Shown here in pieces: positions 11,501 through 23,500 of a stretch of DNA of 64,000 nt; the first letter of the stretch is position 1; each line of letters begins with the position of its first letter. The stretch is taken from the NCBI GenBank assembly GCA_003117195.1, contig BDSI01000034.1, positions 186,001 through 250,000 of the forward strand, written 5' to 3'. The DNA comes from Eudorina sp. 2006-703-Eu-15 (taxonomy: Eukaryota; Chlorophyta; Chlorophyceae; Chlamydomonadales; Volvocaceae). The notes beneath the pieces were generated by a model that saw nothing but the letters and a program-made list of their open reading frames with translations, searched no databases and was not told the DNA's origin. The translations under genes were made by a program, and so were the position numbers.

Positions 11501-14500
11501 CACTCGCGGGGCACCCTGACAGCCCTGGATCAATGCATCGACGCACTCCCGCAGCATCTCGCGGCCGATGGCCCCTCGCCCCACCACCGCCACCAACCAC
11601 ACGATTCCAGCCCCGGCCTCCGCAGCCCCGCCTGTCCTTACCGACCCCGCCACCGGTAAAACACACACACACACATGTGCATGCCGCCTACCCACCTTTT
11701 CCAGCTCCTGAGACTCCGTGGGCAGCTTGCCCTTGCGGCGGAGGATGTTGGTCACGGTGGCGATGGCCTTGGCCTGGTCGTCGGTGAGCTTCTTGGCCTC
11801 CTGCAGCCGGGTCAGGTGAGGGGCAGGGCGGGGCGAGGCGAGGAGGGGCGGCGAGAGGGCAGGCCAGGCGCGGAGGAGAGCCAAGCCGTTCAAGACGGAA
11901 GCAACCGATCCAGCAGCCAGTAGGCCGCTCCACGGGCACTCCGTGGGCTGTAGGGAGATGCGACAGGAAACAACACACTCTCCCGCACGTCCTCACACAC
12001 TCACACTCTCATCGCTTCGTCGACTCGCGCGCCAATTCGAATATTCGCTAGGGCGCTCTTCCCCGTGCCCGCATGTACCCACACAGACCGCCCGCCCCCA
12101 GACGCGTGCGCCCCCCCCCATGCCCCGCACCTGCACCATCCACAGCCGGATGGTCTTGTCCGCCGAGGCGGTGGCCAGCAGGTGCGTGTCCGTCTCGTTG
12201 ACGATGCCGCCGCCGTCCTCGTCCGCGGGGCTGAAGGCCAGCGCGATGAGGCTGCCGCTGTGGCCCGTCTTGCCCGTGTCGTCGCGCGGGACCGTCTTGC
12301 ACTGCGAGCGGGCAAAAAGGTGGAGGGGTAATAGAGAAAAGGTGGAGGGTTGGAGGGGGCCCATCAATAAGGCAAGGGACGCGCACAGGTGACTGCTGGG
12401 ATTGGGCAGATTGGCAGAGAGGGGGGGTAGAAGAGTGCAGGTGGGATTAGGCGAGTGCGTAGTTCCTTCCGGCTACCGAGGGGGGGGATCCCACGCAGGC
12501 ATCACAGCGCGGCGGCTCCGTCGCTTGAATGATATCAAATCGAAGGCGCCCAACCTAAACATCCGCGCGTTTAGTGGATGGATGCCGTGAATGTTCGGTC
12601 CCTTTGGATGGCACCCACGATCCACCCACCTTGACCCATTTGTTGTCGCCGTTGTCCTTCCAGACCACCAGACCGCCGTCGTCGCTTCCGGACGCCAGGT
12701 ACTGCGGTACGGCAGTGGCCGTAGGCGATACACACAACAGTCCAACAAACCCTTTGATTCCGGTTTTCATCCATTTAGCCCCGGCCGAATGAACCTCCCA
12801 GGCCCCCAGTGGTGAAGGCCGCGGGCATCGTCGTGCCATCGTCGCAACGCGTCGGCCGTGTCCCGTACGGCACGAGGTGCGCACCCCACACACCCACATA
12901 TGTCGTCCACGGGGGGAAACCAAACAACCAATGACCGACCGAGCTCCCAGGGAAGGCCGGCAACACCACCGGCCGACGCCCGTCCTACCCGGCTGCACCA
13001 CGTGGTGCCGCACCCTCCCCGCCCCATTGCCCACCTTGCCGTCGGTCGTGAAGCAGATAGCGTTGACGCCGCTCTTGTGGCCGTGCATCACCGTCACCTG
13101 CGCGGTCCGCCGCAGCACTCAATTCGAGCCCATGGGCGGGTGTGCGTGACAGCGCTAACCTAACTCTAGGAGCATTGCACGGACGACCCAGCCGACGCGG
13201 TGCAGCGCTGCATGGCGTGGGTGCGTCAGCGATAGGGACGCAGCGCGCGCGGCACCGCTGGATGATGCGGCCGCTGGACGATGCAGGTACCGGCCCGACC
13301 GCACCTGCGGGTAGTTGTTGGTGTCCCACAGCCGGATCTCGGTGTCCGAGCACGAGGCCAGCACCATGCCGTCCGGGTCGAAGGCGATACCCACCACCGC
13401 CGCGTTGTGGCCGTGGAACACCGCCAGCTGCTGCCGCGACGCCACGCTCCACAGCCGCACGGTGCGGTCGTCGCCGGCGGAGGCCATCTTGACACCGTCG
13501 GGGCTGAAGGCCACCGAGCGCACCGCCGCCGAGTGACCCTGCAGGGCCGTGCCGGGACGGAGGGAACCACGGCGTGCGAAAGTGTAGAGCGCTCAACGCG
13601 ACGTGGGGGGAGAGGTGGGCTTCATTATGGGTGCTGTCGCTCAACACGCTACCCCCAATACGCATATGGACAATTTTGTAGGCAGTTTTTCTGCCCCTTG
13701 CATATCACGCACACCTGTTCTGCCCGCCTGACAACGCACACACACGCACACACACACAAGGTAAGTATATTGCCACCTGGGATCGGGCGGGCGGGCGGGT
13801 TGCAATTCTAAACACACACAAGGCTGAACACACACACGCACATACACACAAGGCACTGACATGTCACGCACTCCTGTCCTGCCTGCCCTAATAACACACA
13901 AGGCACTCGCGCAGCCCTCAAGCACACAGACGCGTACCTGCAGGGCCTGATTGGGCAGCGCCCACTGCTCCTCCGCACCTCCGGCGACTGGGTCGCCCCC
14001 GAGCTTGGTGGACAGCCGGGTGTGCCAGAGCCGGATGGTCCTGGGGAGGGAGCGCAAGTCAGGCCGGGTGCGCTCCGTGGTACAGAACAAAGCACTGTCC
14101 AGGGAAAGACACTGGCACTCTGTCCAGAGGCCCGCGGCTCGACTCCCGGCCGCCTCCCCGCCAGGTGATTTGGCGGGTCTGGGACGGTTTACAGGAGAGG
14201 CAATCCTCTGGCGCTTCAGTTACCTGGTGTGTTTGCTCGTACAGCTGCACGAACCTCCCCCATCCCCGCCCGCGGGTGGTGGTGGATGGGTGCGCAAGTA
14301 AGGTTTGTTGAGATGAGGCGCATACGACCAGGCCATCTGGCCTGGTCGGGGCTACGGGTCCACCTTGTCGCGCGCACTGTCCAAGGCCATGGTAGTCATC
14401 ACATAGCCCCTCAAGTGCCACAAGCGGACCTGTACCTAGCCAACTTGCGTGTGCTGCACAGCGGTGCCGTCACATACTAAACCTGACATACTAAACCTGA

Positions 14501-17500
14501 CGTACAAACCTGACACCCTGCCGACACCCTGCCGAGGCTGCACCCCTCCACAGCCTACCACACCCCTCCACACCTCTCCACCGCCCTCCACACCCCTCCA
14601 GCCCTTCCACCCCTGTACACCTCGCCGCCCCGCCCCTACACCCGCTCACCGGTCGACGGAGCCCGATGCCAGCAAGTGCTCCGGCCCGTGGCCGCGTGCC
14701 GACGCAACCGACTGCCCTTCGGCAGTCGACACGGGGCGCAGCGTGAAGGCGAGGCACTTGACGCTGCCGATGTGGCCCCTTAGGATGGCCCTAACTTTAA
14801 AGCCCGCGGTCTCCCACAGGCACAGCGCCACCGCGTTGGTGCTGGCGTCGTCGTCGGAGCCCGTCGCGAACTGGCATGGCAACACGGGGCAACACGGGAA
14901 GGCAGGGCGCGTACGTGGGGCCGTGGTGTTTCGCGCACGGACGGAAACAAGGACACAGCGCTGGATCGCAGGGGAAGAGGTACGGAACCGCTACGGAACG
15001 CACACTGTTCTCCCTTCCATCAGAACAGCGACAGAACCGCTGTGAAGCGCACGCTGTCTTCCCTTCAGGACAATTCTACGCGGAATACGTGGCTCTGTAG
15101 GTCCATCTCACGGTGGACCCCAACGTTGTCAAGGAGGCATGAACGGAGTCAAGGCGCACCAGATGTCCGTCAGCGCTGAAGGCGATGCAGCGGATGACCT
15201 TCTTGTGCGGCTTGTCCTGCGGGACCGCGGACGGGCAACCGAGACCACAACGGCAGGTGAAGCAGCAGAGAGGAGTTCGGCCTTGCCGGTGATTCAAAAA
15301 CAGAATTGGATTTGGAACTCAGGCAGCACGTCCGAAAAGATCGACAACAGCCACGCCTGCCCGACTCCTCGTACCTGCAGGGTCGTTGCAGTGGCTGCCG
15401 CCCACATCTTGGCCGGGTCCGGTTCGACCTCCGCCGCCGCGCCCTCGCGCGGCTCGAGCTGCTTCCTGCAGTGTTCCGCCGCCGCGGCGGGTGCAAAGGA
15501 ACGACAGCCCAGACAGACGCATGAGGCAGGCCGTACATGCAAGCCGCACTGAACCGCCCTTCGGCAACCCTGACGAACCCCCGGGCAAACATGCACGCCC
15601 GAATCCAGGAAATATTCACACGCGACAACATCCGGCGAATCCGTCCCGCGGGTCATGAAAGGTGGCGCTGCCGCCGCCGCCGCCGCCGCGCTGCCGCCCT
15701 GCCGCCTCCCGCGCGCTCACCCCGGCATCCACACGCGAAGCGCCAGGTCGTCGCCCGCCGACAAGATCATGCGGCAGTCGGGCGCCATGGCCAGCGCCCT
15801 CACGGTGTCGGTGATGAGGCTGGTGGACTTGCCCAGCTCGGCGAACTGCTGCCCCGTCTTCAGGTTCCACAGCCGCACTGCGCGCGGGGGGGAGGACACG
15901 GGCCGCGACACCAGGAATCGCACATAGGGAGGGTGCTAGGGCCTTGAGCCGAGGACGGGCCGCGGATGCGAGGACGGCATACGTCCTCTTGAGTGTGGTC
16001 GCGGTGGCCGGAGCCGGCCAGTCCAGAACGACCCCATGACCGCCAGCGGTGCATCGCGGATGAGGGCGCTACATCTCTTATCGGCAGGATCCAAACGCGC
16101 GCGTTCTATGTAACTTCGTTATCAAGCGCTCCCGGAAGCGAGTCGGAGAGTTAATTGCTGAGTGATCCTCAACACAGTCACACGCGGCGCCAGCAAGCCC
16201 TTCTGCTGCCCGCCGCTCCTCGTTGTTCCGGGGTTGCCCTTGCGAGACACCGCTGCCAAGTCCCGGCTCTCCACATACGACCACCGCATTCAGCCGCGCA
16301 CGCACCCGCCAGGTCCTTTCCGGCGCTGGCGATCTGGGTGTTTCCGTCCGCCATGGACGCCACCGCGATGCACTTGACCGCGGGCAGCGTGCCCTGGTAC
16401 GCCTGCTGGGAGGTTGAGGAAGGACGTAGAGACAGACGGGCACGCTCAACCCGAACACAATGGTTGAGTTGGGAGAGAGTGATTACAGTCATGGAAGCCC
16501 TGACCGGGCCCGTGGCCAACAGCCTTTCTTGGAATGCTGCACGAGGTCGCAGCCCCGGGTTTGATCATGGCTCCGGAGCGCATGGCGTCCCGCTTTCCCA
16601 TAGATGCATGCAGTTAGGTTCTCGTTGGGCGCACCTAGTGGCAGGAGTCCCACCGCCAACCGCTGCAGAAGGAAAACGTCGTCCCACAAGCACTGGCCAC
16701 ATACACACATGCGCATTGGGATGGGTTGGGCGGATTCCTTCGCGCAAGGCACAGGGACGGACACGCGCACGAGAACCCTGCTCGCAGCGCACCGCCGCAA
16801 CCGCACCTGCGTCGGCGGCTGCATGGCGAACAGCAGGTCGCCCGACCGCATGTCCCACACGCGTACCACGCCGTCGTCGGCACCCGTCACCAGCCGCAGG
16901 CTGCTGCCGCTGGAGCTGTCCTTGAGCAGGAAGGCCTGCGCAGACACGGGACCGGAGCACGGTATCGGAGCGCGGGACGGGACGGAACGGGACGGGACTG
17001 GGAGGAGCGAAACACGCCGGGGCATCATCGTCTCCTCCACTTCACACCCGGAAGCGGATCCCGGGCCACTGCCTGACAAGAGGCCGGACCGTCCTCGGGA
17101 CAGGGGGATAGCACATGCGCCACGGATTACCTCAGGCCTTCCACGGCCACCCACGAGGCGGTCCGAGGCAGGGCAAGAGCCTCCTACCCCGCTGCCGATC
17201 GTCCCCTCCCCCACACACCAGCGAATTGACCCGCCACTCGGAGTTCTCCAGCGTCATGAGGTTGGAGGGCCACCCCGCATCTTTGTTGATGAGGAAGGCG
17301 TGCGACCGCCGGTGGTAGTTGAGCGCCGCCTTGGACACCAGGCTGTTCACCGGGGTGTCGGTCGCCAGCTGGAGCACCGCCTGCGGTGTGGCAAAAACCA
17401 AAACGCAAACAGCAGCCTCATCCCCATGGGTTCTGTTCATGACTTGAGCTCCATGGGCGGTGTGTACCCGTGTGCGCTGGTCGGGGTGGTGGCGGCACTG

Positions 17501-20500
17501 CGGGGCAGGCCGCAACACGTGGACGAGAGCCTGGTGGTGGTGTTGAGGTGATTCTGCGGGTTTGATAAGCTGGGTGCCTTGCAAGCTAACCCGCACCGCC
17601 CGCGCGCAGTGCGTGGCGCCGCGACTACGGCTGATGGCCTGCTGCGGTAATGCCGCAGTCGATGCTGTCATACTGCGCGACGGGGGACCTCCCCAGTGGC
17701 GGCCCGACTCACGTCCGGGTACTGCTTGAGCATGAGGCCGTCGCGCTGCAGCCATCGGATCACGTGGGACACCACCGTGGAGGAGGCGGCCACCACGTCC
17801 GCCACGGCGGAAGAGTCCTGCGGGGTCCGGGTCCGATGGAAGTTTGAGTCAATGCAATGGGCTCCCCGCATGTGGACGGCATTGGGTCACCGAACGTGGA
17901 TGGTACTGGGCCCCCGCATGTGTCGGGTCACACGAGCGATCGGAATTCAGAAACGTCGGCATTTACTCAGCGACAGGGCGGGCCAGCGGGGCCACTCACC
18001 CGCAGGCGCAATGCCAACCCCCTGCCCAGCACAGCCCAGCGGCAGCGCTCACGGGCAGAGAGCAGGGTAGCCCGTGGGGCAGATCACTAGCATGCACCGA
18101 GTCGCAATGGAGTTGCAATGGAGCCGCAATGGAGGAGCCACCGCCGAGCTGGGGTCCGTTCAGCGTGGTGAGGTATACATCCGAGCCAAAGAAAAGAGTG
18201 AGGCGGAGGGATTTCGGGCCCCTACCTTGGGCAGCTCCCAGCCTCGGATGTGGATCAGGTCGCTGAGCACCTCCAGGCCCAGACCTGCGCGCGGCGTTTG
18301 GTCAGCAGGTGGGCCCGGAAACGCACTTCAGGATGTAGGATTATGGGGAACAAACCCCTGTGCGTGCCTTGGATGCGCGGCCTCCGCTCTCGCCTCTTTG
18401 CTCCCGCTTGTTCTTACCCCGTTACCCAAGTGCGATAGAGAGCCGAGCCATCATGACGTGCCTTTCGCTGATGCAACAGTATCCAAGACGTCGGGCGCTC
18501 CAACCCTCAAACCCGTGCGTTCGCCCGCCAGCGGCACGCGTGGTCCTGACCGGCACCACCCGCCCTAGAATTGCCATTACACCACGCAACCACATCTGGA
18601 GGCACGGGGGCGCGGCGGCGGCACACCCACGACCCACCCTTTTCGAATATGGTCTGCCAGAAGTCGAAATTGAGCAGCAGCTGGCTGAGCTCCTCCAGCA
18701 TGTCCGCCAGGGCCAGGTGCGTCACCGCGTACCGCAGGGTGTACTGGCTCACGGCGCTGCGTGGCAGGAGACACACGGGAGAGGGAGGGGCGGCGGGGCA
18801 GTAGCGCATTGTTGCGCTGCGGGTCATCTTCCGCACCCAGTCCCAGTACACGGCGAATGGTATGACGCGCGCACGGAGATCCTGGCACAGCGGCCCTCGC
18901 GTCAACCTCACCTTCCCCATCCCCCAACCCCCGACACACACTCAGCCTTGTTATGTATCACACTAATTGTGTCCATGGGCTGGGGCAGTGACATTTGTGT
19001 GGCATACGGGCATTTCCCGGGCTTAGCTGTGCCCCTTGCATGTCACGCACTCTCCAGCTCTGCCTGCCTACGAACAAATGTGGGTGGGTTTCTTATTACA
19101 CTTTTTACACACCTGGCCGCCAGCCCGTCCGAGGCATCCGCCCCGATTCCGTTGATGACGGACGCGGCGCTGGACGTCTGGTTGGCGGTGGGGGCCATCA
19201 TGATCTCCTTGAACAGCTGCGTGGCGATCAGCTTGTGGCCGCGCTGCGCGTCCACGTAGAAGGGTCCCGCCTCCTTCTTGTTGGAGAGGAACTCGAACAG
19301 GGACTTATGCATGTGGAACACCTGGTGGCGAGCGAGGCCAAGGTTAGAGGGGGGTCATGCCAACTGCTGGTCTGTCGGACGGTAGCTGCCCCACTTCGCA
19401 AACAGGCTCCCGTTCTGACTCGACCAGATCTATCTGCCCGGTGTGCCAACACCACGATCCATCTTTTGCGTCGGTTTTCGCAGTCATGTCCCCATCAAGC
19501 AACGGCCGTGGATGTCCCTCCTCGCAGGCGCCCCTCTGGTGTGGCCGTACCCGCCCTTCCGCCGCGGCCGCTTTGGCAGCCCGAGCCGGAGCCACGGCCC
19601 TGCCCTGTTCCCTCACCATGTACTCGCGCTCGAAGAACAGCACGCCCCAGCCGGGCAGGTTCTGCAGATCCTTGGCACTGGACACCAGGTGCAGCTTCTG
19701 CAGCTGGTTGCGGGTCAGCGGCTCGCGGGCGGCGATCAGGACCTGCGCAGCGCATGCATAGGGCCATGCCATGCAAGCAAGGTGCTTTCACGCCCGGAGC
19801 AAGGATCCTCCGCCGATAAAATAGATCGACCCCATTGCAATGCGTCGCGTGTATGCTCCAGCGCAAATGCAAATGCTCCATGATGACCACCATATCAGAT
19901 ATCACCACTTCATGAAGGTGCTTGTCCTCCAGCCAGCGTGTGTCCGGCACGAACCCTGACCTCCAACGTCGTCACTGGACAGCTATGGCACGCCATGATG
20001 CTGGGAGGACCATCAGCCAAGTGGCGAGGTACGCACCTGCAGCAGCTTCATGACCTGGGCATGTGACTGCGGCGCGAGCTTCTGGAAGCAGCCGATGAAG
20101 ATCTGCAAGGGAGGATGATAGAGAGACGTCGTACACGCACGATGGACATCATGCCATGTGGCACGCCAAGGGGGTAGGCGTTCGATACAGACAGGCACGA
20201 CATTCCACGAGTGCTGTACACACGTACTTCTTAGGGAATGCACGTCCAGGTGGTAGTCCCATGCAGCGTCTCCGCTTCCCGGAGCGAGCGCTCCCGTCCC
20301 TACCCATGCCCACGGAGCTCCACAACCTCTCCGCATGCGGCACACGCCCTCCCGCCCACCCACCTGTCGGTACGCGGCGTTGAGGCCGTTGGGCAGGTTC
20401 TTGATGTCCTGCCAGTTCCAACGGAAGTTGTCCTCGTCCTCCGCCAGGCCGTTGCCGTTGCTGCCGCCCGAGCTGGAGAGAATCGTGTTGCGGCCGCCAG

Positions 20501-23500
20501 CCGCCAGTGCCCCCGGCCTGCGGCGCCACCGCACAACAGAAGAAGCAGCTCGAGGACATACGCAGGTACGTCTGGCCTTTGCACGTGACCACTTGCATAG
20601 TGTACTCGTTTACCGCAAGGCACCTTTTGTAACCGTTACCAAGGGCGCCCTTTGGGCTTTGAAGGCATCCTACCAGTTGCGATACCCAGGCGCACGAGGT
20701 TTAGTGTCTTTTTGCTGCGACATTCAGTTAGCGGACCGGCCCCGCCAGCCCGTCGCGAGCAAAATCCCGCGCAGTCCCGCGCAGAGGATGGACGCGCAAC
20801 CGCCGCTGCCCACGCACCGCCGCGACAGCGCCGCCAGGTTGCGGCTCAGGCTCCGCCGGGTAGCGAAGTTGTTGCGCCTGCGGCGGCGGGAGAGGAAAGA
20901 GGGCGTCGCACACCGCATCGTGAAACCCCGACACGTGGACACTAAAAGATACGGAATCTGGTGTACGACATCGGGCAGGAACTCATGCAAAAAACGCCGT
21001 GTCCGCATCCGCAGCAGCAGCCGCAGCCGCAGCGGCAGCTGCAGCAGCAACAAAGATTGGAGAACGTGACCGCAAACGCAGATAGTGAAAGATGCACACT
21101 GCAGTGAGGTTTTGGCCAGGTTACGTGACTTACAAGGTCGCCGATGCCACTGATGTTGGCGCTGCGGCCGTGGCTTGCGCCAGCTCCTGCGGCAGCCGGC
21201 AGGTGCCGAGAGGATCGGATCGGGCGCGAAGCGACGTTCGGTGGGAGGGCGGCAGGCAAGTAGTAGGCGCTGATGTGAGCCCAGGACGTCAGTGGCGTGC
21301 GCACGCGCACATTACCTGACAAGATATGGAACGGTAAGGTCCGCGTAGCTCGAGGGCTCCTAGCTCACTACGGGGACCGCACCACGATGGATGGGGTTCC
21401 CCGTCACTACTGCTACTGCTGTTGCAGCCCTCTCGGCGCTCCTCAACCTAGTCACGGGCTGCAAGTGCCATAAGCTCCCCGACGTAACCCCGGCAGGTCC
21501 CACCTGCTGCGTGAAGTCCGGGCCCTGGAAGCGGCCCCGCACCAGCGCCTGCACCTCCTGCTCCAACCGCGACAGCGCCGAGTGGTCACCAGAGGCAATT
21601 TCCCTGCGGCGGATCAACGGGCCCAACTCAATGGCTGGAGAACAGGACCACGAATGCAACCCAGGGGTACCTCACCAGTGCGCCAGTGCTCAGGACGCAC
21701 GGCCGGTCTACCGCGCTGCACACTGGCAGTAGATGAGCGCCGCGGCCCGGGGTCGCCAACCGCTCGGCCGACAGGCGTACCCGCAGACTCGGTCCCGTCC
21801 CAAGCAACACGAATACGGTACATCACCCCAGTATTTTGGTCCTTGGTTTGGGTCGGGCGGGTCTCTTCTCTAAAGACATGACCCCAGGCGCAAGGCCGCG
21901 CCGACTCACGACATGCGGGTGGCCACCAGGGACTTGATGTTGGCGCCCAGCGCCGCCGCCGTCGCCTCCACGTCCACCGGCGTGTGCAGGTGGCTGCTGC
22001 CGGATCTGCACAGGTGCAGCGGAGGCCCCAGCGCGGCGGCACCGCGTCCCACATATACCATGCAGTTATGCGCCGTCAGGCGGTTACCATCCCGAACAAC
22101 ATGAAAGGCTAAATGTGAGTAGGTACAAGTAGCGTGCGAGCGACATCCTGCCTTGCGTCCTGCAGTGTGCTGGGCGACGCCATGTGCCATAGCATTAGAT
22201 GCTGGCAGACATTGCAGCTGGAACGTTTGGGAGGCATGACAAGGACGCGCGACAGGAGCCCCTTGCCGCCACTCACGATCGGATCGAGCTGTCCCCGCCG
22301 CCCGTCAGCCGGCCCGGCCTGCCGCGCATGCCCGCGCCCGCCATGACGGCGTTCAGGTCTGATACCGCCTTTATTGTGTCCAGCACCTCCTTCTCCTCCC
22401 TCTGTCGCCGGACTTGCTCCTGCGCATGGACGGGTGGGCAGGGACGGTGTGTGTATGGGGGAAAGGGAACGAGAGAAAGGGGTATACTAGCAGAATACAG
22501 CAGAGCACGTCATCACAATCACACAGGCACATCCGCACTGCCACTCCGGACCCTGAGCGGCAAATTCACAGTCTTTGCCAGTTTGCCTGTGCGGGGACCG
22601 AAATTATTCCATACACACCAACGTGGTCCCAGCTGACAGCACCGGCCCCGGGACGAGGTAGGCCCCTCGCGGTCCCCCTCACCTACCTTGACTAGCTCGG
22701 ACATGTGCTCCAGCACCACCTTTATATACACCATGCTGTCGTAGCTCTTGTCGTTCACCATGTTCACTGCGGCCTTGAGTGTATCCTGCGGCAGCAGCAC
22801 CGGATGGAGGCCAGGCACGCCCGCGGGGCACTCCAATCAGGGCAGGGGGGCCCACGAATCCTCGTCTCGAATGGCGTGGGCCGATCAGGCGCTTGCGAGA
22901 GACAGCCGGAGAGGTCCGGAGCCCCCTGATGACGCACAAAGGGTTGCACCGAGGCTGACGGCGGACTGATTCGGTATGCTGCCGACAAGCTTTGATAGGC
23001 CTCGTCCTCCACCAAGTCCTCCTCCCTGTCCTCGTCCCCCTTCGCGTCCTACTCCTCGTCGTACACCTCGGGCTGGGTGTGTCTGGGCTGTTTCTTTTTA
23101 ACCTGCACCTCAGTCACACTCACCGGGTCGTGCATGGAGCACTGGCTAGGGTCCAACCGGCAGTTGGGCGGGTGCAGGTTTAACTCCAGGAGCTTCCGCA
23201 CGTGCTCATTCTGACGCAGCTCGGTGGCGGCGTCGTACACCGTCGTACGTGCCTTGTCGTAGCGGCCCTGTGCAGCAAGGTCCATAAGATCGCGGTCGCG
23301 AACCCCGTTTACAATGCCGGTGTTGGTCAAACAGGGAATGGCATGGTGGTGCACAACAGGAGCTGCTCTCGGAAACGATACAGCGAGACAATCTCGTGGG
23401 TTGGTGGCTTCGGAAGAGACCGCAGGGGAAAGTACGGTATGTTTAGGCTTCACGCAAGCACGTCCACAACAGAGACCCGATCAACACATGCGTGCGGATC

